The position numbers and the translations under genes are program-made. Below the pieces are notes generated by a model. It worked only from the letters and a program-made list of their open reading frames with translations, did no database searches and was not told where the DNA came from. This document shows, piece after piece, positions 36,959 through 46,806 of a stretch of DNA of 64,000 nucleotides. Numbering within the stretch: position 1 is the first letter of the stretch; each line of letters starts with the position of its first letter. The DNA comes from Virgifigura deserti (GTDB lineage Bacteria > Pseudomonadota > Alphaproteobacteria > Dongiales > Dongiaceae). The stretch is from assembly GCA_003576685.1 (NCBI GenBank), contig QOZR01000005.1:1-64000 (forward strand), written 5' to 3'.

Positions 36959-38131
36959 TCATTCCGCCGCGGCGTTGGGGGAAACCCTCAACCCATCGCC
37001 GGACTTGCCCGCACCGGGCGTCTGACGGCGCATCAGTTCGTTCAGCGCGAGATAGGGGACGGTCCCGTTGGCACCGCCGGCACCCTGCGCCGCAGTATCG
37101 ATCAGCACCTTGTCCATGCCGCGCATCACCTCCTCCATCGTCTCGAGGTAGATTCGGCGCGTGGTCAGTTCCCTCGCCTGGGAATATTCGTTGAGAACGG
37201 AAATGAAGCGCTGCGCATCGCCGCTGGCGATCGCGACCTTCTCCTCCTTATAGGCCTCACCCTCCTTGATCAGCCGCTGGGCATTACCTTCCGCCCGTTG
37301 GGTGATCTCGTTGTAGTAGGCCTGGGCCTCGTTGACGGCACGCTCGCGATCAGCACGGGCGGCCTGCACGTCGCGGAACGCCTCGATCACCGATTGCGGC
37401 GGATCGACCTGCTGCAGCTCGACTTGGGTTACCTCGATTCCGGCGCCATAGCTGTCCAGGATGCCCTGCATCGACTCCACCGCGCGCGCCTCGATTTCGG
37501 CCCGCCCCTGGGTCCGGGCGCGCTCGAAGGGGGTCTGGCCGACGATCTCGCGCATCGCGCTTTCGGCGACGCTCTTTACCGTGGCCTCGGGATCCGCGAT
37601 GTTGAAGAGGTACTGGCCGGCATCCTTGATCACCCAGAACACGACGAACTGGATGTCGATGATGTTCTCGTCGCCGGTCAGCATCAGGCTCTCGGCCGGA
37701 ATGTCGCGCGCGGACGCGCTTCGTCCGTTGCCGTCGAATCCCGAACTGAAGCCGACCTCGGCGCGGTTCACCCGCGTCACCTTCGGCGTCTCGACGGAGC
37801 CGATCGGCGCCGGCAGGTTGTAATTCAGGCCCGGCTGCGTAGTCGCCACCCATTCACCGAAGATCAGGGCGACGCCCTGCTCATTCGGCTGGACGCGGTA
37901 GAAGCCGCTGGCAAGCCACAGCGCAAGCGCTATGACGGCAATGAGCAACAACCCCCGCCCGCCGCCGAAGCCGCCAGGGAGAATGCTCCTGAACCGATCT
38001 TGGCTTTTGCGGAGAAGATCTTCAAAGTCGGGTGGCCGTTGCCCGGAGGGACCGCGCCCCCAGGGACCTTGGCCACCTCCGCCACCACCCCAAGGACCGC
38101 CGCCGCCGCCGCCTTGATTCTGCCAGGGCAT
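36959..38131 (-). CDS. hflK: FtsH protease modulator HflK
   Basis: A 390-residue SPFH-domain protein. The N-terminus is glycine- and proline-rich (G-G-G-G-G-P-W-G-G repeats), as in many HflK proteins, followed by a membrane anchor near 62-82 and V-Q-P-N-E-Q-G-V-A-L-I-F-G. It starts M-P-W-Q-N-Q-G-G. It is first in hflK-hflC and is divergent from mrp across a 150-base gap. Confidence 0.96.
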   Translation of the reverse strand: MPWQNQGGGGGGPWGGGGGGQGPWGRGPSGQRPPDFEDLLRKSQDRFRSILPGGFGGGRGLLLIAVIALALWLASGFYRVQPNEQGVALIFGEWVATTQPGLNYNLPAPIGSVETPKVTRVNRAEVGFSSGFDGNGRSASARDIPAESLMLTGDENIIDIQFVVFWVIKDAGQYLFNIADPEATVKSVAESAMREIVGQTPFERARTQGRAEIEARAVESMQGILDSYGAGIEVTQVELQQVDPPQSVIEAFRDVQAARADRERAVNEAQAYYNEITQRAEGNAQRLIKEGEAYKEEKVAIASGDAQRFISVLNEYSQARELTTRRIYLETMEEVMRGMDKVLIDTAAQGAGGANGTVPYLALNELMRRQTPGAGKSGDGLRVSPNAAAE

Positions 38132-38281
38132 AATCTGAATTCCCGTTCAAACGCGGACGACCACTATCCCGAGAGATCTCCTTCCCAACGGAAAGCGTTC
38201 GCCCTATATGACAGCCGGCACAATAGCGCACCCGGCCAGAAATGCACCCAGCATATTGGGGACACAAAGGAGTTTTCAAGA

Positions 38282-39409
38282 ATGGCCCACCTCACCGAGA
38301 GCCAGGTTCTCGATGTTCTTCGCACCATAAAGGACCCGGACCGGTCCGGCGATCTCGTCAGCCTGGGCATGATCTCGGGCCTGGTCGTGAAGAACGGGAA
38401 TGTCGGCTTCGCGATCGAAGTGGACCCTCGCCGCGGACCGCAGCTCGAACCGCTGCGCAAGGCGGCCGAGCAGGCCGTCGGGGCGCTCCCCGGCGTGCTG
38501 TCGGTAACGGCCGTGTTGACGGCCCATCGCGAGGCACCCGCCGGCGGCGCGCAGCAGCAGCCCGCCGCCGCCCCCGCTGCGGCGGGTCACGGCGGCAAGG
38601 CCCTGGTGCCTGGCGTCCGCTCCATCGTTGCCGTCGCGAGCGGTAAAGGTGGCGTCGGAAAATCGACCTGCGCGGTCAATCTCGCGCTCGGGCTGGCGGC
38701 CCAGGGCCTGCGGGTCGGCATGCTCGACGCGGATATCTACGGGCCTTCGCAGCCGCGCATGATGGGAATCGGCGGCCGGCCGACCTCGACCGACGGCCGC
38801 ACGCTTCAGCCGATGCAGAACTATGGCGTCAAGGTGATGTCGATGGGCTTCATGGTCGCCGAGGACACGCCGATGATCTGGCGCGGACCGATGGTGATGA
38901 GCGCGCTGCAGCAGATGCTGCGCGACGTCGACTGGGGCGAGCTTGATATTCTGATCGTCGACATGCCCCCGGGTACCGGCGACGCGCAGCTCACCATGGC
39001 GCAGCAGGTGCCGCTCTCGGGCGCGGTCATCATCTCGACGCCGCAGGACATCGCGCTGCTCGACGCGCGCAAGGGCCTGAACATGTTCCGCAAGGTCGAC
39101 GTGCCGGTCCTCGGCATCGTCGAGAACATGAGCTACTTCGCCTGCCCGCATTGCGGCGAGCGCAGCGATATCTTCAGCCACGGCGGCGCCCGCCGCGAGG
39201 CTGAAAAGCTCGGCACCGAGTTCCTCGGCGAGGTGCCGCTCCATATGGAGATCCGCGAAACCTCCGACAGCGGCCGGCCGATCGTCGTCGCCCGGCCGGA
39301 CAGCGAGCATGCGAAAACCTACCGCGCGATCGCGGCCCGCATCTGGGAGAAAGTTTCCGCCGGCCTCTCCGGCGGCCAGCGCCAGGCGCCACGGATCGTG
39401 GTGCAGTAG
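38282..39409 (+). CDS. mrp: Mrp/NBP35-family iron-sulfur cluster carrier ATPase
   Basis: A 375-residue protein. An N-terminal MIP18/DUF59 domain (about 5-80) is joined by an alanine/proline/glutamine linker to a P-loop ATPase with the deviant Walker A G-K-G-G-V-G-K-S at 121-128. The C-P-H-C-G pair in the C-terminal half is the cluster-binding motif. It carries Fe-S clusters to target apoproteins. AAAGGAG lies about 10 bases before the ATG. A much longer frame upstream runs antisense through hflK and is not used. Confidence 0.96.
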   Translation: MAHLTESQVLDVLRTIKDPDRSGDLVSLGMISGLVVKNGNVGFAIEVDPRRGPQLEPLRKAAEQAVGALPGVLSVTAVLTAHREAPAGGAQQQPAAAPAAAGHGGKALVPGVRSIVAVASGKGGVGKSTCAVNLALGLAAQGLRVGMLDADIYGPSQPRMMGIGGRPTSTDGRTLQPMQNYGVKVMSMGFMVAEDTPMIWRGPMVMSALQQMLRDVDWGELDILIVDMPPGTGDAQLTMAQQVPLSGAVIISTPQDIALLDARKGLNMFRKVDVPVLGIVENMSYFACPHCGERSDIFSHGGARREAEKLGTEFLGEVPLHMEIRETSDSGRPIVVARPDSEHAKTYRAIAARIWEKVSAGLSGGQRQAPRIVVQ

Positions 39410-39462
39410 ATCGATAGAGCGCACCGATCGCATCTCCCTCTCCCCTTGTGGAAGAGGGGGCC

Positions 39463-40398
39463 TCACTCCCTCCCCAGCACCGCCATCAGCTCGCGCCACT
39501 CGCGCTTGCCAAGGCCGCTCGACTCGATCGCAACCTGCTCGCCGGCGAGCATCCGCTTCACCACCTTGAGTGCGGCGGCGGATAGCGTCGCGGCGTGGAG
39601 GCGGTGCTGTAGGAAGGCCTCGTAGGTGATCGGGACCCAGCGCTTCACCACATCGAGCATCGCCTCGGCATAGACGCGGATCTCGTACTGCGCGTGTGGA
39701 TCGGCGCGCAGCGACAGGAAGTGCAGCAGGTTCTGCAGATCGATCTTCCAGTACCACTGCGTATAGAAATTGAGCGGCAGGTTCATGCGCGCGAGCTCGC
39801 GGGCGAGGCCGGCGCGCCCTTCATCGATCGCGCTGCCGTCCTCGCGCTCGTTCAGCATCTCGACATAGTGGTCATAGCTGCGAATCGAATCCTCGCGCAG
39901 CAGATCCAGGACCCGCGCCGCATCCTCGCCTTCGAGAAGATCGCCGCGGCCCTGACGGTTGGCGGTGGATTGCGCGGCCAGATGCTCCGGCGCCGGGACA
40001 TAGAACTCCTTGTCGAGGATGGAGTAGCGCGCCGAATACTCGTTCACGTTGGCAGTGCGGTGGCGGATCCACTGGCGCGCGACGAAGATCGGCAGCTTCA
40101 CGTGGAACTTCATCTCGCACATTTCGAACGGCGTCGAGTGGCGATGACGCATCAGATAGTTGATCAGCCCGCGATCCTCGCTCACCTGTCTGGTGCCGCG
40201 GCCGTAGGAGACGCGCGCCGCCTGCACGACGGCGCCATCGTCGCCCATATAATCGATCACCCGGACGAAGCCGTGATCGAGAACGGGGATCGGTTGGTAG
40301 AGGATCTCCTCCAGCGCCGGTACGGTGGCACGGCGGGTCGGCTGGGCGTCGACGCGGAGCTGGTCGACGGCGGCTTGCTGTTCGGGAGTCAGGGGCAT
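39463..40398 (-). CDS. thyX: FAD-dependent thymidylate synthase
   Basis: A 311-residue ThyX. The signature [14 protein letters not shown] is intact apart from small substitutions. ThyX makes dTMP with reduced flavin and methylenetetrahydrofolate, replacing ThyA. It converges on mrp and is divergent from the tmRNA gene. Confidence 0.96.
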   Translation of the reverse strand: MPLTPEQQAAVDQLRVDAQPTRRATVPALEEILYQPIPVLDHGFVRVIDYMGDDGAVVQAARVSYGRGTRQVSEDRGLINYLMRHRHSTPFEMCEMKFHVKLPIFVARQWIRHRTANVNEYSARYSILDKEFYVPAPEHLAAQSTANRQGRGDLLEGEDAARVLDLLREDSIRSYDHYVEMLNEREDGSAIDEGRAGLARELARMNLPLNFYTQWYWKIDLQNLLHFLSLRADPHAQYEIRVYAEAMLDVVKRWVPITYEAFLQHRLHAATLSAAALKVVKRMLAGEQVAIESSGLGKREWRELMAVLGRE

Positions 40399-40480
40399 CG
40401 GTGCATCAGGTGATCGGAGGTGATTGGGAGGCGCACTTTAACCACTCCCTCCCCTCCACGCTAGCATCGGACGCAACCCC

Positions 40481-40509
40481 TTCCGATTCGCCGCGGTTGC
40501 ACCTATATT
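40481..40509 (+). promoter_or_regulatory. Possible ssrA promoter
   Basis: TTCCGA and TATATT are separated by 17 bases just before the start of the tmRNA acceptor region. The -35 match is weak; the -10 match is good. Confidence 0.35.
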
Positions 40510-40512
40510 ACC

Positions 40513-40845
40513 CCTGTCGGGAAACCGACTATGGCAATAAACGCCTTATGGCATAAGCGTAGCGGACCCGGGGGCAGTACCCGGCGCCTCCACCAATTTC
40601 TCCGACCCGGCTTCTCGGCCCGACGGCCACGCCGAGTCGGCCCCCGAGGAAAATATCATCCCGGGGGCACCAATGGGGGCGAACCAGGATCGACGCGCGT
40701 GGTAAAGGTAAGGTTTTTGCCCGGCATGGTTCCGCCGTTATCGGGCCGTTTCAAAAGTGCCAACGACAACCGTATGGCTCTCGCTGCCTAACATTGTTAG
40801 GTAAGCGCGGTTCGGGGGGCGCCGGGCAACAGAAGCCCCCCACTT
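40513..40845 (+). ncRNA. ssrA: Circularly permuted two-piece tmRNA
   Basis: The acceptor piece comes first and ends GCGCCTCCACCA at 40595. The coding piece begins GGGGGCGAACC at 40675. Their ends form a 7-bp acceptor stem (GGGGGCG with CGCCTCC) that includes the G3-U pair recognised by alanyl-tRNA synthetase. A T-stem CCGGG/CCCGG lies just before. The resume codon is GCC at 40759; the encoded tag is A-N-D-N-R-M-A-L-A-A, ending in TAA at 40791. A CCTAAC/GTTAGG stem overlaps the stop, and a GGGGGGC/GCCCCCC hairpin follows. The segment 40596-40674 would be removed during processing. Outer ends are estimates. The RNA rescues stalled ribosomes and marks the product for ClpXP. Confidence 0.93.
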
Positions 40846-40922
40846 CGCATGGCCGTGAAGAACGCGTCCCGCGATCGGGGCGATGAAGAAACGACTGAGG
40901 ATACGGGGAAACACCGCGAGGC

Positions 40923-41411
40923 ATGTCGGAAGACCAGTTGAGATATGACAGGCTTGTCGAGGATGCGCTGCGCAGCGTCGTCCGCGAGGCGCTGCTGCAG
41001 GTGGCCGAGCACGGATTGCCCGGCGACCATCACTTCTACATCACTTTCCATACCAACGATCCGGGGGTGGAAATTCCGGAGGTGCTGCACGCGCAGTATC
41101 CGGAAGAGATGACTATTGTGCTGCAGCATCAGTTTTGGGGGCTCGAAGTCGAGGAAAAGGCCTTCGCCGTCACGCTCAGCTTCAACAATCGACACGAGCG
41201 CCTCTACGTCCCGTTCTCGGCGATCACCGCCTTTGCCGATCCGGCGGTCAAGTTCGGCTTGCAGTTCGAGGTTTCGGAGGCGGACCTTCGGATGGAGACG
41301 CAGACGACCGCGGGCGCGGGGCAGCCAGACGCCGATGCCGCCGAGTCGGAAGGCGACGATGATCAGAAGAGCGCCGAGGTCGTCACCCTCGATGCGTTCC
41401 GAAAAAAGTAA
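40923..41411 (+). CDS. sspB: SspB-family ClpXP adaptor (alpha type)
   Basis: A 162-residue protein. The folded domain (about 1-115) carries H-F-Y-I-T-F-H-T-N and M-T-I-V-L-Q-H-Q-F-W-G-L, typical of alphaproteobacterial SspB. A flexible acidic linker leads to a short C-terminal motif V-V-T-L-D-A-F-R-K-K that would bind ClpX. It delivers ssrA-tagged proteins to ClpXP. Its neighbour is the tmRNA gene that encodes the tag, a suggestive pairing. Its 3' end overlaps the convergent broken epimerase gene by 49 bases. Confidence 0.93.
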   Translation: MSEDQLRYDRLVEDALRSVVREALLQVAEHGLPGDHHFYITFHTNDPGVEIPEVLHAQYPEEMTIVLQHQFWGLEVEEKAFAVTLSFNNRHERLYVPFSAITAFADPAVKFGLQFEVSEADLRMETQTTAGAGQPDADAAESEGDDDQKSAEVVTLDAFRKK

Positions 41412-42182
41412 GCCTTCCTGAAAGTCGCCACCGCCGCTGAGAAAGCGCCGAAGACGTCGACCCGCGTCGGCTCCCAGCCGAGGTTCCGCCGGGTCTTCTC
41501 GCTGCTCATCCGCTGGTCGAGGGCATAGCCGCGCGCCCACTCGCCCAGCTCGACGACGATCTCCTCAACAGGCCGCACTAGCGGCGCCTCGTCGCCGCAT
41601 CCGAACCGGCGGGCAATGCCCCGGGCGATCTCACCGACCGGAACGCCAGACATCGACGCCCCGTTATAGGCGGCGCCCGGTAGCCCTCTCTCCAGCGCGC
41701 GCATTGAGGACCGCCAAGTCCTTCCTGTGCACCAGCGGCCACCGGATCGTCTCGCCGCCGACCACCCGCACCCGCCCGAGTCGTCTCGCGTCGTCGGCGA
41801 AGCCGGCCAACACACCACCGCCGTCGCCCCATAGGAGAGCCGGATAGAGCCAGCAACCGCCGGTATAGAGCAACGTCGGACTCCGTCCGCTCGCCCGCAA
41901 CCGCGGCAGAAACGCCTCCACGAGCGCTTGGTCGACGACGCCCATATCGTCGGTGAACGTGGCCGCGGCATGCACCACGGCGTCAACCCTCTCGACCGCC
42001 TCGCCTAGCCATTGCTCCGGATCGCGAATGTCGCCAGACAGGGACCGCGCGCCCATGTCGCGCAGGCGACCGGCTGAGGCAGCGGACCGCACCAGCGCCG
42101 ACACCTCATGCCCGCGCCCGACCAGGCATTGGACAACGGAGGCGCCGACCGCCACCGTTCCACCAAGAATCAGAACTCTCAT
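41363..42182 (-). pseudogene. NAD-dependent epimerase/dehydratase, frameshifted
   Basis: The N-terminal part (from ATG at 42182) reads M-R-V-L-I-L-G-G-T-V-A-V-G with a Rossmann motif and continues to V-H-R-K-D-L-A-V-L-N-A-R-A. The remainder lies in another frame as L-E-R-G-L-P-G-A-A-Y-N-G-A-S and onward. The join is in a GCGCGCGC run near 41695, where one missing base explains both frames. The family is the extended short-chain dehydrogenases. Either the gene is inactive or the base is a sequencing error. Confidence 0.75.
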
Positions 42183-42371
42183 GCACAACTCACGTCGCGG
42201 GATGGTTTGTGCCGATCCGCCATGAGAACTTTTTCGTGAAATCGGGTTTCAGTTTGTGGCGAACTTTGGAAACGCGATATTGGCTATCGTCGCCGAGCTT
42301 TCGACTTTTCGAATGCTGTGGCACCGACGCCACAATCAGTGAAATTCTCCCCGGTTTCTCTCCCATTTCGT

Positions 42372-42401
42372 TTGACGCGCTCGCCAGGCCGATCTTATTC
42401 T
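42372..42401 (+). promoter_or_regulatory. Sigma-70-like promoter before the 12-codon leader ORF
   Basis: TTGACG (42372-42377) and TATTCT (42396-42401) are 18 bases apart. A start near 42408 would leave only about 20 bases before the leader ATG. Confidence 0.5.
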
Positions 42402-42430
42402 ATGCGCGCCTCAACGGAGGAGGACGTCGA

Positions 42431-42469
42431 ATGATGCATGCCAACGGCAAAGGCTCCATCGCAGCCTGA
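42431..42469 (+). CDS. Possible 12-residue leader peptide
   Basis: The frame reads M-M-H-A-N-G-K-G-S-I-A-A. A very strong ribosome site, GGAGGAGG at 42416-42423, sits 7 bases upstream, and a good promoter lies just before it. Two hairpins follow. This is the layout of a leader peptide or translated small RNA, but no amino acid run identifies a signal. It is not a recognised family. Confidence 0.4.
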   Translation: MMHANGKGSIAA

Positions 42470-42483
42470 CGATCGATGTCAGA

Positions 42484-42531
42484 AGACGCCGGATTGGCGT
42501 CTGATCCTCCACGAACTCCAAATTTGAGTTC
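42484..42531 (+). promoter_or_regulatory. Two adjacent hairpins after the leader ORF
   Basis: Stem 1 pairs AGACGCC (42484-42490) with GGCGTCT (42496-42502) around a 5-base loop. Stem 2 pairs GAACTC (42513-42518) with GAGTTC (42526-42531). Neither has a T-run, so they are not plain terminators. Confidence 0.45.
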
Positions 42532-42757
42532 CGAGCTTCCGACTTCCTGCTGACAATCGACCCGGGCTCCGCCGCGTTTCGATCGGCCCATTGCTTCAGA
42601 TGGGCCGCGGCAGGATTCCATCCGGTCTGACTCGATCCCTTCGCAACCGCAAACGATCACGCCCGGCGGGCCGATGAACGCGACCGCAGCTTGGCGTCGG
42701 CGCCCCGACTCCGTTTTCGCCGACCCGCGGGATGTGACGCCTCAAGGAAGGTGGGAC

Positions 42758-42991
42758 ATGATGACCGCACATCTGGCCATTCTCTCGTTCTTCATCGGCC
42801 GCCCGATCGGCCGTGCGCGGCCGGGCCGCGCCGTACCGCAAGTGGACGAGCGCCCTCGCGGCCGGTGGGCGGCGCTGCTACGGCGTCCCTGGCAGGAACG
42901 AGCGCCACCGCTGCATCGCCTGAACAACCACCTGCGCCGAGACATCGGCCTTCCGCCCTTGGACGAGCGGAACCGCTGGCCTCGGTGGTGA
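42758..42991 (+). CDS. DUF1127-like small arginine-rich protein
   Basis: A 77-residue protein starting M-M-T-A-H-L-A-I-L-S-F. The C-terminal part L-N-N-H-L-R-R-D-I-G-L-P-P resembles the DUF1127 signature (x-L-x-D-I-G-L). Many arginines are present. AAGGTGG lies just before the first ATG. DUF1127 proteins in alphaproteobacteria include regulators of phosphate and carbon metabolism that bind RNA; that role is not shown here. The gene may be controlled from the leader region 300 bases upstream. Confidence 0.6.
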   Translation: MMTAHLAILSFFIGRPIGRARPGRAVPQVDERPRGRWAALLRRPWQERAPPLHRLNNHLRRDIGLPPLDERNRWPRW

Positions 42992-43050
42992 TGAAAGGCC
43001 AGGGCGGCTGGGGCCGAGATGTCCCCAGCCGGGCCTACCAGACGGCAGGC

Positions 43051-43085
43051 CAAAAAAGAGCGGCGGCTCGGAAGAGCCGCCGCTC
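43051..43085 (-). terminator. Strong Rho-independent terminator of the THxN-like PEP-CTERM gene
   Basis: A perfect 12-bp stem (43058-43069 with 43074-43085, GAGCGGCGGCTC/GAGCCGCCGCTC) with a 4-base loop is followed on the minus strand by six Ts. Confidence 0.93.
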
Positions 43086-43108
43086 ACGAGAAAGCGATGT
43101 CGGTGTGG

Positions 43109-43912
43109 TTAGGCCGTCTTGCGACGCCGGACCACGCCGAGGGCGACGAGGCCCGCACCGAGCAAGGCCAGCATCCCGGGCTCCGGGACGACCCGCGGCC
43201 CGGTGATTCTGAGATTGGTGCCGAACTCGGTCAGTCCGTTCTCGGTAGTCTTGAAACCGATGCAACCCGCCTCGAAGCCGAACAGACCGCACTCTGCTGC
43301 GCCGAGCGGCGCCAGCGCGTCCGCTCCGAAGAACAGTGTGTAGGTCTCTTCGAGGAAGTCGAAGCTGTACTCGGTACCGCCCGCGGCGACCAGCAGGAAG
43401 ATGTCGTCGCAGGTGCTGCCCGACGGGTATCCGCAGGGCGACTCGTTTGCGGTCTCCATGAACAGGAATTCGAAGAACGCGTCGATCGGGCCCACCGAGC
43501 CACCCGCTGCCGGGCTGAACGGTGTGAGCGTCGCCTGGACGCTCAGCCTGCCGCCGGTGAGGAACTCATCCGCTCGATTGCTCGCAATCGGATTGTTCTC
43601 GTGACGGATTCCGGCGCCGGCCACCGCCGATCCGTTCGTCACTAGGTTGTTGCCGCTCACGAAGCTGTCGACTTCCAGCGCGCTGCGGTCGGTGAGAGAA
43701 CCTGACGGCCATTCGAGCCGGGTCGCCCCGCCCAGGACCGGATTGGGATTGGAACCCTCGACCCCTACGGCCGGATCCCAGTCGGTGAAGGCGTTGTTGA
43801 TCTCATAGCTCCAGGTGGCAATCACCGGGGCTGCGCTGGCCGAACCGGCCGCGCCGGCGACGAGCGCAAAGGCAAGCGCACCGCCCCCAGCGAGTTTCTG
43901 CCATTTCTTCAT
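43109..43912 (-). CDS. PEP-CTERM protein, THxN family-like
   Basis: A 267-residue exported protein. The signal peptide runs from M-K-K-W-Q-K to about A-S-A-A-P. The C-terminus V-V-P-E-P-G-M, hydrophobic stretch and R-R-R-K is a PEP-CTERM sorting signal. The mature start A-T-W-S-Y-E-I-N-N-A-F-T-D and the segment R-H-E-N-N-P-I (103-109) resemble the THxN family, in which the motif is T-H-x-N-x-P-I; here the threonine is arginine. Four central cysteines (near 159, 168, 208 and 217) could form disulfides. GGAGA lies upstream of the ATG. An exosortase elsewhere in the genome is implied. Confidence 0.88.
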   Translation of the reverse strand: MKKWQKLAGGGALAFALVAGAAGSASAAPVIATWSYEINNAFTDWDPAVGVEGSNPNPVLGGATRLEWPSGSLTDRSALEVDSFVSGNNLVTNGSAVAGAGIRHENNPIASNRADEFLTGGRLSVQATLTPFSPAAGGSVGPIDAFFEFLFMETANESPCGYPSGSTCDDIFLLVAAGGTEYSFDFLEETYTLFFGADALAPLGAAECGLFGFEAGCIGFKTTENGLTEFGTNLRITGPRVVPEPGMLALLGAGLVALGVVRRRKTA

Positions 43913-44355
43913 TAACTGTCTCCGTTCTCAAAAAGACCCAGTTCCGTTTCCTCTTTCGGAAGGCCTCGGGTCCTGCGGCTCATTCCCCGGCAGGCTTGAA
44001 GCAAGTGTCGTGCCAGATGCCCTTTCTTGGCCTGTTCTCCGGACGGGCAAAGGAGGCAGGCCACTAGTAGGGGGGACGCGGCGCGGATTTTCCTTGGAAT
44101 TGTCAGGAATTTTGACAACGAAACGGCGCCCGACAAGGCGCATAGACCGCCTCCAGCTACGCTCACGTCGCGAAGGCAGGAAAGAAGCTTCAACTAATAC
44201 AACATGTTATTGAATATAATTCTTAGAAAAGGCCTTGTAAATTCCCCTGACAATACTGCGGTTTGCCGCATAGAAGCGGCGTTCTACCGGCGGTATGAGT
44301 AGTATCAGGATGTCAAGGCCGCCTGCGACTCGTGACCGGCCGGTTGGCCGGATGC
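43913..44355. other. Gene-free stretch, AT-rich near 44200
   Basis: Likely holds the promoter of the PEP-CTERM gene. No gene is seen. The part around 44195-44245 is distinctly AT-rich. Confidence 0.5.
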
Positions 44356-44565
44356 CTACTTGGCGCGCTTCCCTGCCGTCAGCGGATCCCATTTGCTGAT
44401 CGTCTTCTTCGGCTTGGGCGCCGGCGGACCGGCTTGGCGACGCAGATCCTGCTCCTTCAGTGCTGTCGTGAATGCGGTGAAACGGCGCTGTAATTCCTGC
44501 CGCTCCTCTGGGGTCATGTCCTCATCCGGACGCCCTGAAAAGTCCGCCTCCCGCAGATCGGTCAT
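44356..44565 (-). CDS. Small conserved-looking hypothetical protein
   Basis: A 69-residue hydrophilic protein starting M-T-D-L-R-E-A-D-F. It has a [12 protein letters not shown] helix and a basic C-terminus [19 protein letters not shown] lies 8 bases before the ATG, which supports a real gene; an in-frame start seven codons upstream lacks this. No family is recognised. It is divergent from the GFA gene. Confidence 0.6.
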   Translation of the reverse strand: MTDLREADFSGRPDEDMTPEERQELQRRFTAFTTALKEQDLRRQAGPPAPKPKKTISKWDPLTAGKRAK

Positions 44566-44726
44566 CGAACCGCCCTCCTCTCGCAAAGCCGGCTGCGCCC
44601 AGTCTTGCCCGCATGGTCACTCGCAAGGGTTCATAATTCCTTATCGACCGTCTTTCCGACCTGCCCCACGTCCCTTTAACGCAGCGCCCTTTGGGGATAA
44701 GGTCTGCCATCGATCGGAGCCGGACC

Positions 44727-45037
44727 ATGATGATTTTGCCTCCCGATGGCGGCTGCCTCTGCGGCGCCATACGATACCGGGTAAGCACCCCACCGCTGCA
44801 GGCGGGCTACTGCCACTGCCGCCTGTGCCAACGATCGACTGGCGCGCCCGTCCTTTCCTGGGCGTCGGAAATCTCGATCAATCTGACGACGCTCGACGAG
44901 CCCGCAGCCATCGTCCCCGACCACCATATCTGGACCAGCAGCCGAATCGGCTGGTTCGAGGTGGCCGACGATCTGCCGCGTTTCGCCGAGCGGGGCCCGG
45001 TATCCCCCAATCAGCCAAAGGAAACAGGACTCGGAGA

Positions 45038-45041
<4 letters not shown>
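44727..45041 (+). CDS. GFA-family (glutathione-dependent formaldehyde-activating-like) protein with internal deletion
   Basis: A 104-residue protein. The first zinc site is clear: [10 protein letters not shown] and [11 protein letters not shown]. After V-L-S-W-A-S the sequence jumps to [12 protein letters not shown] and the family-typical end [11 protein letters not shown]. The usual central part, including the second C-x-x-C-G pair, is missing, a loss of perhaps 40 residues. The frame is intact. The stop overlaps the fumC ATG (ATGA), so the two are translationally linked. Activity is doubtful without the full zinc site. Confidence 0.75.
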
Positions 45042-46441
<1,400 letters not shown>

Positions 46442-46451
46442 GGCCCATTCA

Positions 46452-46718
46452 ATGAAGGGCGCCGCCGACCGCCGGCTCCGCAAGCGTTCCGTCCTTCTCG
46501 CCGGCCATCGGACCAGCCTGTCGCTCGAGGCGGCGTTCTGGGACGCGCTCAAGGAACTCGCGACCGCCCGCGGGCTCTCGCTCAACCGGCTGATCGAGGA
46601 GATCGACCGCGCCCGCTCGGCCGACGCCATGCCCGGCAATCTGTCGAGCGCGGTGCGGGTCTTCGTCCTCGATGCCGTGCGGGCGTCGGCCTCCTATACC
46701 AACAGCCGAAAAGATTGA
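46452..46718 (+). CDS. Ribbon-helix-helix domain protein
   Basis: An 88-residue protein. It contains R-S-V-L-L-A-G-H-R-T-S-L-S-L-E followed by F-W-D-A-L-K-E-L-A and N-L-S-S-A-V-R-V-F-V-L. This is the pattern of the RHH_4 family, often found next to fumC and DUF4169 genes in alphaproteobacteria. It starts 10 bases after fumC and is probably co-transcribed. DNA binding is likely; the target is unknown. Confidence 0.88.
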   Translation: MKGAADRRLRKRSVLLAGHRTSLSLEAAFWDALKELATARGLSLNRLIEEIDRARSADAMPGNLSSAVRVFVLDAVRASASYTNSRKD

Positions 46719-46732
46719 CTCGCTTTGACAAT

Positions 46733-46761
46733 GCAGGGACGGGTTCCAAGCCCGCCGCTAC
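46733..46761. repeat. 29-bp dispersed palindromic element, copy 2
   Basis: GCAGGGACGGGTTCCAAGCC with CGCCGCTAC matches 25 of 29 bases of the reverse complement of 33959-33987. It lies between convergent genes, next to the nitrilase-like fragment. Confidence 0.75.
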
Positions 46762-46767
46762 TCTCGA

Positions 46768-46795
46768 CCCGGCGACGAAGGAGCGGCCCCAGAAG
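46768..46795. repeat. 28-bp exact match to the nitrilase gene (partner 52592-52619)
   Basis: This intergenic stretch is identical to bases 52592-52619, in the same orientation. There it encodes part of F-W-G-R-S-F-V-A-G in the nitrilase. The similarity does not continue beyond the 28 bases. It looks like a leftover fragment of a nitrilase-type gene or a recombination footprint. Confidence 0.85.
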
Positions 46796-46806
46796 GTCGT
46801 CCCGCG

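Larger units (their letters stand above)
42183..42757. other. Regulatory-looking region before the DUF1127 gene
   Basis: Apart from the leader-type ORF, promoter and hairpins listed separately, no standard gene is seen. An 86-codon frame (42209-42469) ends at the same stop as the short ORF but has no ribosome site or recognisable features. Confidence 0.5.

Noticed and set aside
36911..38281. Very long plus-strand frame leading into mrp
   Set aside because: It runs antisense through hflK. The true mrp start at 38282 has a good ribosome site and the correct N-terminal domain.
40096..40111. parS-like TTCACGTGGAA site
   Set aside because: It lies within thyX coding sequence, is imperfect, and occurs once; chance is the simpler reading.
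40531..40791. 86-codon frame ending in the tag sequence
   Set aside because: It crosses the acceptor and coding pieces of the permuted tmRNA; only its last codons are translated, as the tag.
42209..42469. 86-codon frame ending with the 12-residue leader
   Set aside because: It has no ribosome site and spans the likely promoter; the strong ribosome site serves only the short form.
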